The notes: generated by a model from the letters alone, not told the origin. A DNA stretch of 45,475 nucleotides from Gemmataceae bacterium (GCA_009697105.1 SIAQ01000031.1:1-45475), one strand, 5' to 3'; shown: positions 9,780 to 17,832, counted from the first letter of the stretch. Made by a program: numbers and translations.

Positions 9780-10117
9780 GAGACTGGTTCCTTCGGTGCA
9801 ATCGAGCCGGGTGTCCTCGCGCGACATCCGGTCGCGTGAATTGTGGATCGATAAAGCTATCTCGACATTTTATATACGAAAAGTTCCCTGTGTATCGATT
9901 TCGGTGCGAATGCCAAAAAAAACGCCCGCAGCGTCGTGATGAATTACGATAGCGATTGCGAATTTTGTGCGACAATTCTGTTGACACACTTCCGAAAAAA
10001 CGCGAAAATAGACTGAGGGTGCGCGTCAGATGTCGCAGCATCCTATCCCGCCCGCTGTCGGTTGTTGGAAAACTGCCGCCTGCTCGATTGCGTTTCTTTC
10101 CCACCAGGAGGCCAGGC
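9780..10117. promoter_or_regulatory. Divergent intergenic region with a candidate sigma-70 promoter
   Basis: This 338-base gap separates the leftward HTH gene from the rightward DUF1549 gene. Seen in it are the palindrome at 9820-9836, an A/T-rich stretch at 9855-9885, and TTGACA (9981-9986) followed after 17 bases by GAAAAT (10004-10009), a plausible promoter for the DUF1549 gene. No open frame here resembles a known protein. Confidence 0.4.
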
Positions 10118-11725
10118 ATGGCTCTCATTCGAATTGGTAAGCCGATTTTCTCCGCTTTTTTCCTTCTCATCACGCCGGTACTGGCTACTTCTCAAGAAGT
10201 TCCTCTGCGTGCGATCATTGACAAGGAAATCAAAGCTGGCTTCGCGAAGGAGAAGGTCACGCCGCCTGATCGCGCCGGCGATTCGGTATTTCTGCGGCGA
10301 ATCTACCTCGACCTCGTGGGCATGGTTCCGTCCTTCGACGAAACGACGGCGTTTCTGAAGGACGCCGACCCCAAGAAACGCGAGAAGGTTATCGACAGGC
10401 TATTGGCCGACCCGCGTTACGCTACTCAGCAGGCGCAAGTGTGGGATTTGGTCCTGTTCGGTCGTAATCCGCTGAGCTTCGACGCCCGAGGCAAGCGTGA
10501 GGGGTTCAAGAAATGGCTCAGCGAGCAATTCGCGAAAAACGAACCGTATGACCGATTGGTAAGCAAACTGCTTACCGCCGAGGAAGATGGCTCGCAGCTG
10601 TTCTACGTGCAATATCGCAATGCGACGGAGGAGCTGACGACCGCCGTCACGCGTGTATTCCTTGGCACGCAATTGCAATGTGCGCGCTGCCACGATCATC
10701 CGTTCGAGCATTGGACGCAGAAAGACTTCTTCGGCATGGCCGGCTTCTTCATTCGGCTCGTCGTTGTCGATGCGGGTGGTACGCCGACTGACAAGAAATT
10801 CGTCATCGGCGAGAAAAGCACGGGCGAAGTGCTCTTCGCAGGCTCGGTCAAGGAACTCAAGCCAGGCATGAAGGGCGATCCCGTTAAGCCGAAATTCTTG
10901 GGAGGGACCGAACTCAAGGAACCGGTGATGCCCAAAGACTTCAAGTATCCCGTCTTCAAAGGTAACAAGGCGCCGCCGAAGCCGGCGTTCTCACGCAAGG
11001 CGAAAATCGTCGAATGGCTCACGGCGAAGGACAACCCGTATTTCGCGCGGGCGATGGCGAATCGCATTTGGGCGCAATACATGGGCCGTGGATTCGTGCA
11101 TCCCGTTGACGACTTCAGTGAAAAGAACGAACCGAGCCATCCTGCCCTGATCAAGGCGATGGAGGCGAGTGTCGTTGCGAATAAGTTCGATGTCAAAGCG
11201 TTGATACGCGAGATCGTCAACAGTGATGCGTATCAGGTGACCGACGTCGGTCTCGTCACCGAGGCTTTGCCGAAGTATTACGAACGCGCTCGTGTCCGTC
11301 CGCTGAGTGCCGAGGAGTTGATGGCGTCGCTCGGCGTGTCAACAGGCCATGGCGCGGATTGGGCGGCGAAATCGCAGAACGCGACGACCGAGTACATGAC
11401 CCGTTTCTTCGGCGAACCGACCGATGGGCAAGGCGTCTTCCAGGGCAGCTTGGCGGAACATCTGTTCCTCAATAACGCCGGGCAAATTCGCGCGTTGGGG
11501 CAGGCACGCAAAGGCAATCTCGCGGACGATATCTTGAAGAGTAAGGAAACCTGGGATGGCAAGGTCGATCGCCTGTTCCTGTCGATTCTAAACCGCACGC
11601 CGACGGAAACCGAGAGGGAGCGTTTCGTGAAGCACCTGACCGCCGACGCGAAATCGACGTCACAACGGCTGGAGGAGGCGGTTTGGGTGCTGGTGTCGTG
11701 TTCGGAATTCCGATTTAATCGGTAA
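10118..11725 (+). CDS. DUF1549/DUF1553 secreted protein
   Basis: A 535-residue exported protein of the DUF1549-DUF1553 family, abundant in planctomycetes; the biochemical function is not established. The signal peptide occupies about residues 1-26 (core FSAFFLLITPVLA). DUF1549 covers about 30-235, with VFLRRIYLDLVGMVPS and the single haem-like motif CARCH (188-192) followed by DHPFEHW. DUF1553 starts near EWLTAKDNPYFARAMANRIW and runs to the end. ATG 10118 is backed by a perfect AGGAGG eight bases upstream. These genes normally travel with a DUF1501 gene, and one follows at 12014, but a relic gene now lies between them. Confidence 0.9.
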   Translation: MALIRIGKPIFSAFFLLITPVLATSQEVPLRAIIDKEIKAGFAKEKVTPPDRAGDSVFLRRIYLDLVGMVPSFDETTAFLKDADPKKREKVIDRLLADPRYATQQAQVWDLVLFGRNPLSFDARGKREGFKKWLSEQFAKNEPYDRLVSKLLTAEEDGSQLFYVQYRNATEELTTAVTRVFLGTQLQCARCHDHPFEHWTQKDFFGMAGFFIRLVVVDAGGTPTDKKFVIGEKSTGEVLFAGSVKELKPGMKGDPVKPKFLGGTELKEPVMPKDFKYPVFKGNKAPPKPAFSRKAKIVEWLTAKDNPYFARAMANRIWAQYMGRGFVHPVDDFSEKNEPSHPALIKAMEASVVANKFDVKALIREIVNSDAYQVTDVGLVTEALPKYYERARVRPLSAEELMASLGVSTGHGADWAAKSQNATTEYMTRFFGEPTDGQGVFQGSLAEHLFLNNAGQIRALGQARKGNLADDILKSKETWDGKVDRLFLSILNRTPTETERERFVKHLTADAKSTSQRLEEAVWVLVSCSEFRFNR

Positions 11726-11804
11726 GCGATAGGTGCAAGTTTCAGGTTGAGTAGGTTCAAAGTCGCCGAAGAAACTTGAAGTTCAAACCATGGCGACTTT
11801 CTAG

Positions 11805-11993
11805 CGAAATGAGTTCTTCCGATTTTTGGCAATCGCATTAGGCTCGGCAGGTAAAGTTCGATACCAACTTTATGTTGCGCTCGATCAGGAGTATTTGACG
11901 CAGAACGAATTTGAAGAACGGTATACTATGGCGATAGAGACGAGTCGCCTGATTTCTGCATTGACGAACTACTTGGATACAAAGCAAAAATAA
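11805..11993 (+). pseudogene. Relic of a four-helix-bundle (S23 / 23S rRNA intervening-sequence) protein
   Basis: Sixty-two codons read RNEFFRFLAIALGSAGKVRY onward, with VALDQEYLTQNEFEERY and AIETSRLISALTNYL. This matches the C-terminal half of the four-helix-bundle proteins first found in 23S rRNA intervening sequences (roughly 115-130 residues when whole). A TAG stop lies directly before the first codon, and the residues before it appear to continue in another frame, so the gene is broken and lacks its first half. The stop TAA is at 11991-11993. Related words for 'tgcaacttgaaac' lie on both sides in inverted orientation (about 11732-11760 and 12021-12050). It sits between the DUF1549 and DUF1501 genes. 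Confidence 0.7.
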
Positions 11994-12013
11994 ATAAAGA
12001 GGGGGAATTCGTG

Positions 12014-13297
12014 ATGATGACTAACTTGAAACCTGACACATGCAACTTGAAACAACACGTAGGCCGCCGTGACCTGCTCAAGGGCGCATTGGCGGCCGGC
12101 GGCATGGCCGTCGCCAACTTCGGCGGGTTGTTTAACTCGCAAACCATCGCGCAGGAGGCTCGGCGCTCCAACAAACGCTGCATCCTCCTGTGGATGAACG
12201 GCGGGGCCAGCCAGATCGACACGTTTGATATGAAGCCAGGCCGACCAACGGGCGGGCCGTTCCGTCCGATTCAGACGCCGGTCAATGGCATGCAGGTTTG
12301 CGAATACATGCCGCTTATGGCTCGGCAAGCCGACAAGCTTTCCGTTATTCGCAGCATGCGCACGCAGTCGCCGGACCATCCGGACGGCATCTATCATATG
12401 CACACTTGCTACAAGATGAACGAGCGCATGCCTCACCCGGAAATCGGGGCGATGATCGCGAAGTTCCTTGGCAATCCCGAAGCCGACCTGCCCAGCTTTA
12501 TCCGCATGGGTTCGACGGGCAACGGCGGTTCGGGCTACCTTGGCCCGCAATACGAGCCGTTCAGCCTTGGTCGCGATGGTCGGGTGCCAACGTTTGCTGC
12601 TCCGCTGGTGACGGAAGAGATTCAGAATCGTCGCGGCGAGTTGCTGAGCTTCATGGAACAGCAGCACGCGCAGCAGCATCGTGCGGATCCGTTCGCATCG
12701 CATCGCACCGCCGAGCTTCGCGCGTTGCGTTTGATGCGTGCCCGGCAAATCTTCAACGTCGGCGAGGAATGGACTCGTGCCCAATCGCGCTATGGCAACA
12801 CCGACTTTGGCCGTAGCTGCTTCATGGCTCGCAAGCTCGTCGAGGCCGGCGTGCCGTTCATCGAAGTCGGCCAGGAGAATTACGACAGTCACGCCGACAA
12901 CTTCGTCTGCCACAAGGCGAATATGGACGTGCTCGATCCCGCATGGTCGGCACTCTTGCAAGACCTGAGCGAACGCAGCCTGCTTCAGGACACGCTCGTC
13001 GTCTGGATGGGCGAAGTCGGCCGCACCCCGCAGATCAACAACCGCGTCGGCCGGGACCACTACATCCGCGCCTGGACGATCGTGCTGGCCGGCGGTGGCG
13101 TCCGCGGCGGACAGCTTTACGGCTCCACCGACCGCGATGGCCGCGATGTCGCCGAGAACCCGGTCACCGAAGGCGACCTGTTCGCGACGATCTACGCCGC
13201 CCTCGGCATCAATCACCGTGTCCGCCATTACGTCGGCACGCGGCCAATCTGGGCCACGCCGGAAGGCTCGCGGCCCGTGCGGGCGCTGTTGGCGTAG
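12014..13297 (+). CDS. DUF1501 Tat-exported protein
   Basis: A 427-residue DUF1501 protein, distantly related to the alkaline-phosphatase/sulfatase fold; its function is unknown. A twin-arginine signal, GRRDLLKGALAAGG, marks Tat export in the folded state. The family core ILLWMNGGASQIDTFDMKPG follows at about residue 55, then QSPDHPDGIYHMHT, and WMGEVGRTPQINNRVGRDHY near the C-terminus. ATG 12014 is chosen from a GTG-ATG-ATG run because GAGGGGG (11999-12005) lies 8 bases before it. The first dozen codons are made of the same word repeat that flanks the S23 relic, so the N-region of the signal may be recently rewritten. It pairs functionally with the DUF1549 gene upstream. Confidence 0.9.
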   Translation: MMTNLKPDTCNLKQHVGRRDLLKGALAAGGMAVANFGGLFNSQTIAQEARRSNKRCILLWMNGGASQIDTFDMKPGRPTGGPFRPIQTPVNGMQVCEYMPLMARQADKLSVIRSMRTQSPDHPDGIYHMHTCYKMNERMPHPEIGAMIAKFLGNPEADLPSFIRMGSTGNGGSGYLGPQYEPFSLGRDGRVPTFAAPLVTEEIQNRRGELLSFMEQQHAQQHRADPFASHRTAELRALRLMRARQIFNVGEEWTRAQSRYGNTDFGRSCFMARKLVEAGVPFIEVGQENYDSHADNFVCHKANMDVLDPAWSALLQDLSERSLLQDTLVVWMGEVGRTPQINNRVGRDHYIRAWTIVLAGGGVRGGQLYGSTDRDGRDVAENPVTEGDLFATIYAALGINHRVRHYVGTRPIWATPEGSRPVRALLA

Positions 13298-13360
13298 GCT
13301 AAAACCTCAAGCCCGCAGGTGAGCGCATGCGAGCCTGCGGGGTCATGGGAGAAACCAAAC

Positions 13361-13639
13361 ATGATTGCCATCGTACTGCCGTCGGATATAGCGGAGTCCG
13401 TGGAGCATGCCGCGCTTGCCAAAGGAATTACGCCGGAGATGTTGGCCATCGAAACCCTGCGGCAACAGTTCCCTCCGGTTCCCCAACCGATTGCACCGTC
13501 CGAACCAAAGAACCTTTTCGAGTATCTTGCGGGTTACATCGGGACAGTCGAAGGCACCGGCGAGACGAACTCGCGAAAAGGCGGAGAGCTTTTTGCAGAT
13601 TACCTCGTGGAGAAACATCGCAAAGTGAGAAAGAAATGA
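13361..13639 (+). CDS. VapB-like antitoxin of a PIN-domain toxin pair
   Basis: A 92-residue antitoxin. The N-terminus, MIAIVLPSDIAESVEHAALA, is a short strand-helix DNA-binding type. The tail LFEYLAGYIGTVEGTGETNS and FADYLVEKHRKVRKK is the toxin-wrapping part seen in antitoxins encoded before PIN toxins. ATG 13361 has GGGAGA about 9 bases upstream; an upstream in-frame start at 13319 runs through a repeat. The stop overlaps the toxin ATG (ATGA, 13636-13639). Since the toxin is frameshifted, the antitoxin may be an orphan. Confidence 0.75.
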   Translation: MIAIVLPSDIAESVEHAALAKGITPEMLAIETLRQQFPPVPQPIAPSEPKNLFEYLAGYIGTVEGTGETNSRKGGELFADYLVEKHRKVRKK

Positions 13640-14045
13640 CCCTCACCGATGCCGGGCCATTGGTTGCATTATTGGACAAGAACGACGGCTGTCATGCCGA
13701 GTGCGTAGAAGCTGCCTTGACTCTGCCTCCTGATCCTTTCTTGTCAACTTGGCCTTGCTTCGCCGAGGCAATGCATTTGATTTATCGCGACAGTGGTTAT
13801 TCGGGCCAAGTTAGGCTTTGGCAATTATTCCAGTCCAAGAAACTTGTCCTTCATGATCTGCAGGAGGCCGAAATCAGAAGATGATTGTGTTGATGCAAAA
13901 ACACCACGACACACCAATGGACCTGGCCGACGCCTCCTTGGTCGCCGTAGCGGAACGGCTCGGTTTGAAGCGTATTTTTACGCGCGACAGCGATTTTCGC
14001 ATTTACCGATTGGCCGACGGCTCGGCACTCGATGTGGTGCCATGA
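13636..14045 (+). pseudogene. PIN-domain (VapC-like) toxin split by a frameshift
   Basis: The N-terminal frame (13636-13884) begins MTLTDAGPLVALLDKNDGCH, the first PIN strand with its metal-binding Asp, and contains FAEAMHLI with the second acidic residue. It stops at TGA 13882-13884. The C-terminal frame opens with ATG 13881, overlapping that stop as ATGA, and encodes MDLADASLVAVAERLGLKRI and FTRDSDFRIYR, the third and fourth acidic sites. Joined by one missing base, the two make a normal PIN RNase of about 135 residues. All four acidic residues remain, so the break is recent, a sequencing error, or bypassed. Whether the two halves can reassemble is unknown. Confidence 0.8.
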
Positions 14046-14070
14046 ATGCGTCAGAATGAGGGCTGCCGCA

Positions 14071-14709
14071 ATGTCACGATGTCGCCTGATATTGTCTACG
14101 GTGATCCTAGTTGTGGTCGCAGATTGCGCTTATTCGCAAGAATCCGACCCGCTCGGCAAACTTATTCTTGTTACGACCCAAGAGTTGCTTTTGCGCGAGA
14201 TTTGTTCGATTAAGCGAGAATTGCAAGGTCAAATAGGAAGAATGACAACGGGTTCGCCGAACGACCACGTGCGAGCGAGAAATGCAGCCACGATACTTTC
14301 GATGATTGAGCGATCCATAGTCGAACAGGAACTGACGGATGTGCAGTCTCTGCTTCGATTTGGAATTTTGTTTTCCGCTGAGAAGCTCATGATACTTGCC
14401 GTTGAGCAAACCGAAAGCCTTTCGGATAGACTCAAAGGGATGCTCGCGGAGATAGATCGCCTCGGCAATCTGGCTGGAAAAAATCACCAGACGCCTGAAT
14501 CACGGATTGTGGAACGAATCAATTCATTCCAAAAGGCTCACGCCGACCAGTCGGAACGGATAGTCGAGCATATCGTGGAGGCGAAACTGATCAGGTTGTT
14601 GAAAGAGGTAAGCCGAATACCAGCACGACCTTCACGACCTCGGTGGGGGCGACCTAGCTACGGGGACGCGATTCGGCAAGAATTGGAATTGTATAAGTTG
14701 CTAAAATGA
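14071..14709 (+). CDS. Secreted helical protein of unknown function
   Basis: A 212-residue protein I do not recognise. It starts with a clear signal peptide (MSRCRLILSTVILVVVADCA, cleavage probably after AYS or nearby). The rest is predicted mostly helical, with charged amphipathic stretches such as KLILVTTQELLLREICSIKR and RIVERINSFQKAHADQSERI, and a basic Arg/Pro-rich segment near the end. ATG 14071 is preferred to 14056 and 14032 because GAGGG lies about 8 bases upstream. It sits between two toxin-antitoxin pairs as possible cargo. AT content is somewhat higher than in the neighbours, which would fit transfer. Confidence 0.6.
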   Translation: MSRCRLILSTVILVVVADCAYSQESDPLGKLILVTTQELLLREICSIKRELQGQIGRMTTGSPNDHVRARNAATILSMIERSIVEQELTDVQSLLRFGILFSAEKLMILAVEQTESLSDRLKGMLAEIDRLGNLAGKNHQTPESRIVERINSFQKAHADQSERIVEHIVEAKLIRLLKEVSRIPARPSRPRWGRPSYGDAIRQELELYKLLK

Positions 14710-14778
14710 CGACCCCGTGCAGGCCGACCTGAAATAGCGCAAGGAAACCATCCTTGGCATTCCCAGAGAGGTGACGCA

Positions 14779-15009
14779 ATGTTTGACCTTACTGAACATC
14801 AACACAACGAAATCGCTATGGCGGGCGATCAACCCGTGACGGCGATCGATACACAGACGAAGACGGTCTACGTGCTGGTGCGTCAAGAAATTTATGAGCG
14901 TTTCTCGGCTGTTATCGAAGACGATAATGCTCGACATTTTGAAGCATTGTTCGAGAAGCTGGATTCCGAGGACTGGGAAGACGCATCGAATTACGAGGAT
15001 GCGAAATGA
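14779..15009 (+). CDS. Probable antitoxin of a MazF/PemK-like pair
   Basis: A 76-residue acidic protein directly upstream of a MazF-like toxin and overlapping it by ATGA. It begins MFDLTEHQHNEIAMAGDQP, then TKTVYVLVRQEIYERF, and ends in a very acidic tail (LDSEDWEDASNYED) that could occupy the basic RNA groove of the toxin. It has no recognisable DNA-binding fold, so it is not a standard MazE. The antitoxin call rests on operon position, size and charge. GAGAGGTG lies before the ATG. Confidence 0.65.
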   Translation: MFDLTEHQHNEIAMAGDQPVTAIDTQTKTVYVLVRQEIYERFSAVIEDDNARHFEALFEKLDSEDWEDASNYEDAK

Positions 15010-15362
15010 GCTTTCTTCGTGGCGATGTCGTTCTATTTGAACATGATTTTAGCGATGGTTCGGGTTCGAAGGTTAGGCCATGCGTGATCGTACAAAACGG
15101 CACGAGGAATACGCACCTTGAAGGAACGATTGTAACTACCATAAATTCTAACGTCCATCATGCGTCAGACCCGACGCAGGTGTTTATCGATATCGCGACA
15201 AACGACCGACAAGCTACGGGCCGTCGTAAGAATTCGGTCATCAAAGCTGGAAAACTATGGACGATTCGCCAGGCCAAGATACTGGAAAAGATCGGCATCC
15301 TACCTGCCTCGCTTCAGCAGAAGCTTGATGAATCTCTGAAAATTGCGCTGGAACTCCCCTGA
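15006..15362 (+). CDS. MazF/PemK-family endoribonuclease toxin
   Basis: A 118-residue toxin of the MazF/PemK (CcdB-fold) family, which cleaves mRNA at short motifs. The N-terminal signature MSFLRGDVVLFEHDFSDGSG followed by KVRPCVIVQN has the family's RG-V and R-P-V pattern. GTIVTTINSNV and KAGKLWTIRQAKI, followed by LEKIGILPA, are the later strands and the closing helix. It is translationally coupled to the preceding small gene. Cleavage specificity cannot be inferred. Confidence 0.85.
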   Translation: MSFLRGDVVLFEHDFSDGSGSKVRPCVIVQNGTRNTHLEGTIVTTINSNVHHASDPTQVFIDIATNDRQATGRRKNSVIKAGKLWTIRQAKILEKIGILPASLQQKLDESLKIALELP

Positions 15363-15401
15363 CGAATCGGACAGAATTTGCCTATTAACTGAGTACCTTC
15401 A

Positions 15402-16562
15402 ATGCACAATCGCATTCTAGTACCGTGTTGCGCGTTCTCCTTGGTACTGCTCAGCACCGCGACCACGCTGCACGCCCAACCCGCCCCGTTCGCGGACGCC
15501 AAGGCGATTCACACGTTGCCGTGGGACGCCGATTGGGTCACCGCCATCAGCTTTATTGGCAACGACAAAGTTGCGGCAGGCAATAAGATCGGCGATATCC
15601 TCGTCTGGAATCTGCCGGCGCCGGGTGGCAAAACACCCGCACCTGCTCGGCGATTACTCGGCCACACCAACGAGATCAATCGGCTCATCACCACGCCCGA
15701 TGGCAAGACGCTCATCTCCGCGAGCAATGATCGCACCGTGAAATACTGGGATGCCGTCAACGACAAGGGCGCCGTCGGCTCCGTCGTGCTCAATCGGCGT
15801 GAGATCGAGACCGCGCTCGATCGCAAGAAAAAAGCGCCGACGCCCGTGGAAATTAAAGTCGCCGTGCAGAAAGCGACCAAGGAACTCGTCGGTCACAAGG
15901 ACTGGGTGCTCGGCCTGACGCAGACGCCCGATGGCAAGACGCTCGTCACTGGCGACGACAAGGGCGTCATCATCGTTTGGGATCTGCCCGCGGGCAAAGA
16001 GCTGCGCCGCTGGCAGACCAAGGGCTGGATCTGGGGCCTGGCCGTGTCGCCCGATGCCAAGACGGTCGTCGCCTCGGAACGCATTCCGTTGATCTTCGAT
16101 TCCGGCGCTCGGACGGCTTTCAACATGTGGGACGCCGAGACGGGCAAGTCGCGCATCGATCTTAGCAAAGACATCAAGGAACGCATGGCCGCCGCCGCCT
16201 ATTCGCCCGATGGCAAATGGCTCGCCGTCGTTCGAGGCGGCGAGGCGGGTGGGTTGGCTGGCAAAGTGACGCTGCTCGATCCAGTCACCGGTAAGAAGTT
16301 GCGCGAGACCTCGCCAGGCCATCAGGACGGCGCGACTGATCTCGCCTTTCATCCCGATGGCAAGCACATCTTTTCAGCAGGCCGTGATACGCTCGTCAAA
16401 GTTTGGCAACTCACCGACGGTAAGCATGTGCGCGATCTTGGCACGGGCCGAGGCGGTCAGTTCAAGGATTGGATCTGCGCGATCGCGATCTCGCCGGACG
16501 GTCGACTCCTGGCCGCTGCCGACATGGCCGGGCAGGTTGTGATTTATGCGTTGAGCAAATGA
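15402..16562 (+). CDS. Secreted WD40 beta-propeller protein
   Basis: A 386-residue exported protein with a signal peptide (MHNRILVPCCAFSLVLLSTA to about residue 26). Seven WD40-like blades can be counted, enough for one complete propeller. Examples are HTNEINRLITTPDGKTLISA, HKDWVLGLTQTPDGKTLVTG, WIWGLAVSPDAKTVVA and ATDLAFHPDGKHIFSAGRD. Such periplasmic propellers are usually protein-protein scaffolds; the partner is unknown. The ribosome-binding site is weak. The gene is followed within 15 bases by the longest palindrome of the window. Confidence 0.88.
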   Translation: MHNRILVPCCAFSLVLLSTATTLHAQPAPFADAKAIHTLPWDADWVTAISFIGNDKVAAGNKIGDILVWNLPAPGGKTPAPARRLLGHTNEINRLITTPDGKTLISASNDRTVKYWDAVNDKGAVGSVVLNRREIETALDRKKKAPTPVEIKVAVQKATKELVGHKDWVLGLTQTPDGKTLVTGDDKGVIIVWDLPAGKELRRWQTKGWIWGLAVSPDAKTVVASERIPLIFDSGARTAFNMWDAETGKSRIDLSKDIKERMAAAAYSPDGKWLAVVRGGEAGGLAGKVTLLDPVTGKKLRETSPGHQDGATDLAFHPDGKHIFSAGRDTLVKVWQLTDGKHVRDLGTGRGGQFKDWICAIAISPDGRLLAAADMAGQVVIYALSK

Positions 16563-16574
16563 AATGCGGAAGAG

Positions 16575-16688
16575 TCTCACGCAAAGGCGCAAAGACCTAG
16601 CGCGGCAAGCCGCAAATAAGTGGATTCCCTATTGTTAACCCACTTATTTGCGGCTTGCCGCGCTAGGTCTTTGCGCCTTTGCGTGAGA
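16575..16688. repeat. Perfect 49-bp inverted repeat
   Basis: Arms 16575-16623 and 16640-16688 are exact reverse complements over 49 bases, around a 16-base loop. The core words ACGCAAAGGCGCAAAGA recall a dispersed repeat seen in many bacterial genomes. It lies between the WD40 gene stop and the DTW gene start. The right arm runs into a T-tract (16688-16697), so in the plus direction it could act as an intrinsic terminator. Confidence 0.92.
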
Positions 16689-16712
16689 TTTTTTTTTCGT
16701 CGAAGGTTCCGC

Positions 16713-17330
16713 ATGCAGTCAGACTTCACATCGCCCGTCCAATGTTGCATGACCTGTCGGCTTCGGATTGCGGATTGCGCTTGTGCCGAGGCGCCGCGCC
16801 TCGACATTGCGACTCGCCTCATTGTCATCATTCACGCCAAGGAATGGCGGCGTTCCAGCAACACCGGGTACCTCGCGCGATTAGCGACCAAAGCCGGAGA
16901 GGTCCGCGTGCACGGTTTGCCGCATCAGGCCATCAGCAGCGAAGGCATCGACGCCGGCTCACGCGCCACGCTCGCGCTCTACCCTGGCCGTGGGGCGATA
17001 CCGCTGACCGCCGCGTTTCTCACCTCGCTGCCTCGCCCGCTGACGTTGCTCGTTCCGGATGGCAACTGGATGCAAGCGAAAAATATGATGCGCCGCCTGC
17101 CAATGCTCGCCCGCGCCCAACCGGTCCGCCTCGATGGCCCCAGCCTCGGCCTCGCTTGCCTGCGTCGCAACGCCTACCCCGACCGCATGTCCACGTTTGA
17201 GGCCATTGCCCAAGCCCTTGGCATACTCGAAAACGAAACAATCGCCGCCACAATGCTCAACTTCTTCCGACACGTCCTGCCACACATGGCTCTGAGCAAA
17301 CAGCGAACCGCCAACATCCATGTCTCGTAG
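16713..17330 (+). CDS. DTW-domain tRNA-uridine aminocarboxypropyltransferase
   Basis: A 205-residue member of the DTW family (TapT/TuaA type). It transfers the aminocarboxypropyl group of SAM to uridine, forming acp3U in tRNA. The N-terminal cysteine cluster CMTCRLRIADCACAE (about 12-26) is the family's metal-site pattern. The central PDGNWMQAKNMMRR corresponds to the D-x-x-W motif with its following helix, and SLGLACLRRNAYPDRMSTFE is the conserved SAM-side segment. ATG 16713 is chosen because the upstream in-frame codons run through the palindrome. It stands alone in its operon. Confidence 0.85.
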   Translation: MQSDFTSPVQCCMTCRLRIADCACAEAPRLDIATRLIVIIHAKEWRRSSNTGYLARLATKAGEVRVHGLPHQAISSEGIDAGSRATLALYPGRGAIPLTAAFLTSLPRPLTLLVPDGNWMQAKNMMRRLPMLARAQPVRLDGPSLGLACLRRNAYPDRMSTFEAIAQALGILENETIAATMLNFFRHVLPHMALSKQRTANIHVS

Positions 17331-17468
17331 ACCAGCGATATACTTCAACCGGCGAACCTCCAAACGCTGTTGCATGCGCTCGTCAGAATGCGAGTACCGT
17401 TCAACAGGCAGCACGCGGAGATCATCCTCGGAAAACGCAAGCTTCGCCATCCCTGGCTCCTTCCTCGT

Positions 17469-17720
17469 TCAATGACGCCAGGGATGCCGGATCGCGAATT
17501 GTTGGCCGATGCAGACACGCAGGCTGCCGCCGAACGGGTAGTAGGCGAATTTCGGCAACGATTTGATCCGCTCGTCCAGCCAGCGCTCGAGGCCGAAGCT
17601 GTCAGGCTCGGCGAAGAATCGCGGGGCGCGCTGCACAACCCATTGCGGCATCAAGATTGTTGTGCCGCACGGCACTTCATAGCGCGTTTATACGCGGTCA
17701 TCGATCGCTCTGGCGTATAG
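17469..17720 (-). pseudogene. Cytochrome P450 relic (haem-binding end)
   Basis: Reading leftwards, the sequence encodes YEVPCGTTILMPQWVVQRAP, then FAEPDSFGLERW, then FAYYPFGGSLRVCIGQQFA. The last is the P450 haem-ligand loop (F-x-x-G-x-R-x-C-x-G), with the thiolate Cys present and the preceding PERF/W region recognisable. An in-frame stop (TAA) lies a few codons before YEVP, and the frame ends seven residues after QQFA. Only about 75 of the usual 400-450 residues survive, and nothing upstream resembles the oxygen-binding helices. This is a dead gene fragment. Confidence 0.8.
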
Positions 17721-17832
17721 TGGCGGTGAGCGATGAGAGGAGATTTATCGTATCAATCGAAAGGCGAAACCGAAAGGCTTGCCGATACGCGTTGCCATGG
17801 GGTAAAACAATTGTGTATTAGGTTATTCGGCC

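Noticed and set aside
11969..13228. 419-codon minus-strand open frame
   Set aside because: Exact antisense of the DUF1501 gene in GC-rich DNA; composition is typical of a shadow and no family is recognisable.
16959..17450. 163-codon minus-strand open frame antisense to the DTW gene
   Set aside because: Considered as a continuation of the P450 relic, but the residues do not match the P450 C-terminus and most of it is a shadow of the DTW gene.
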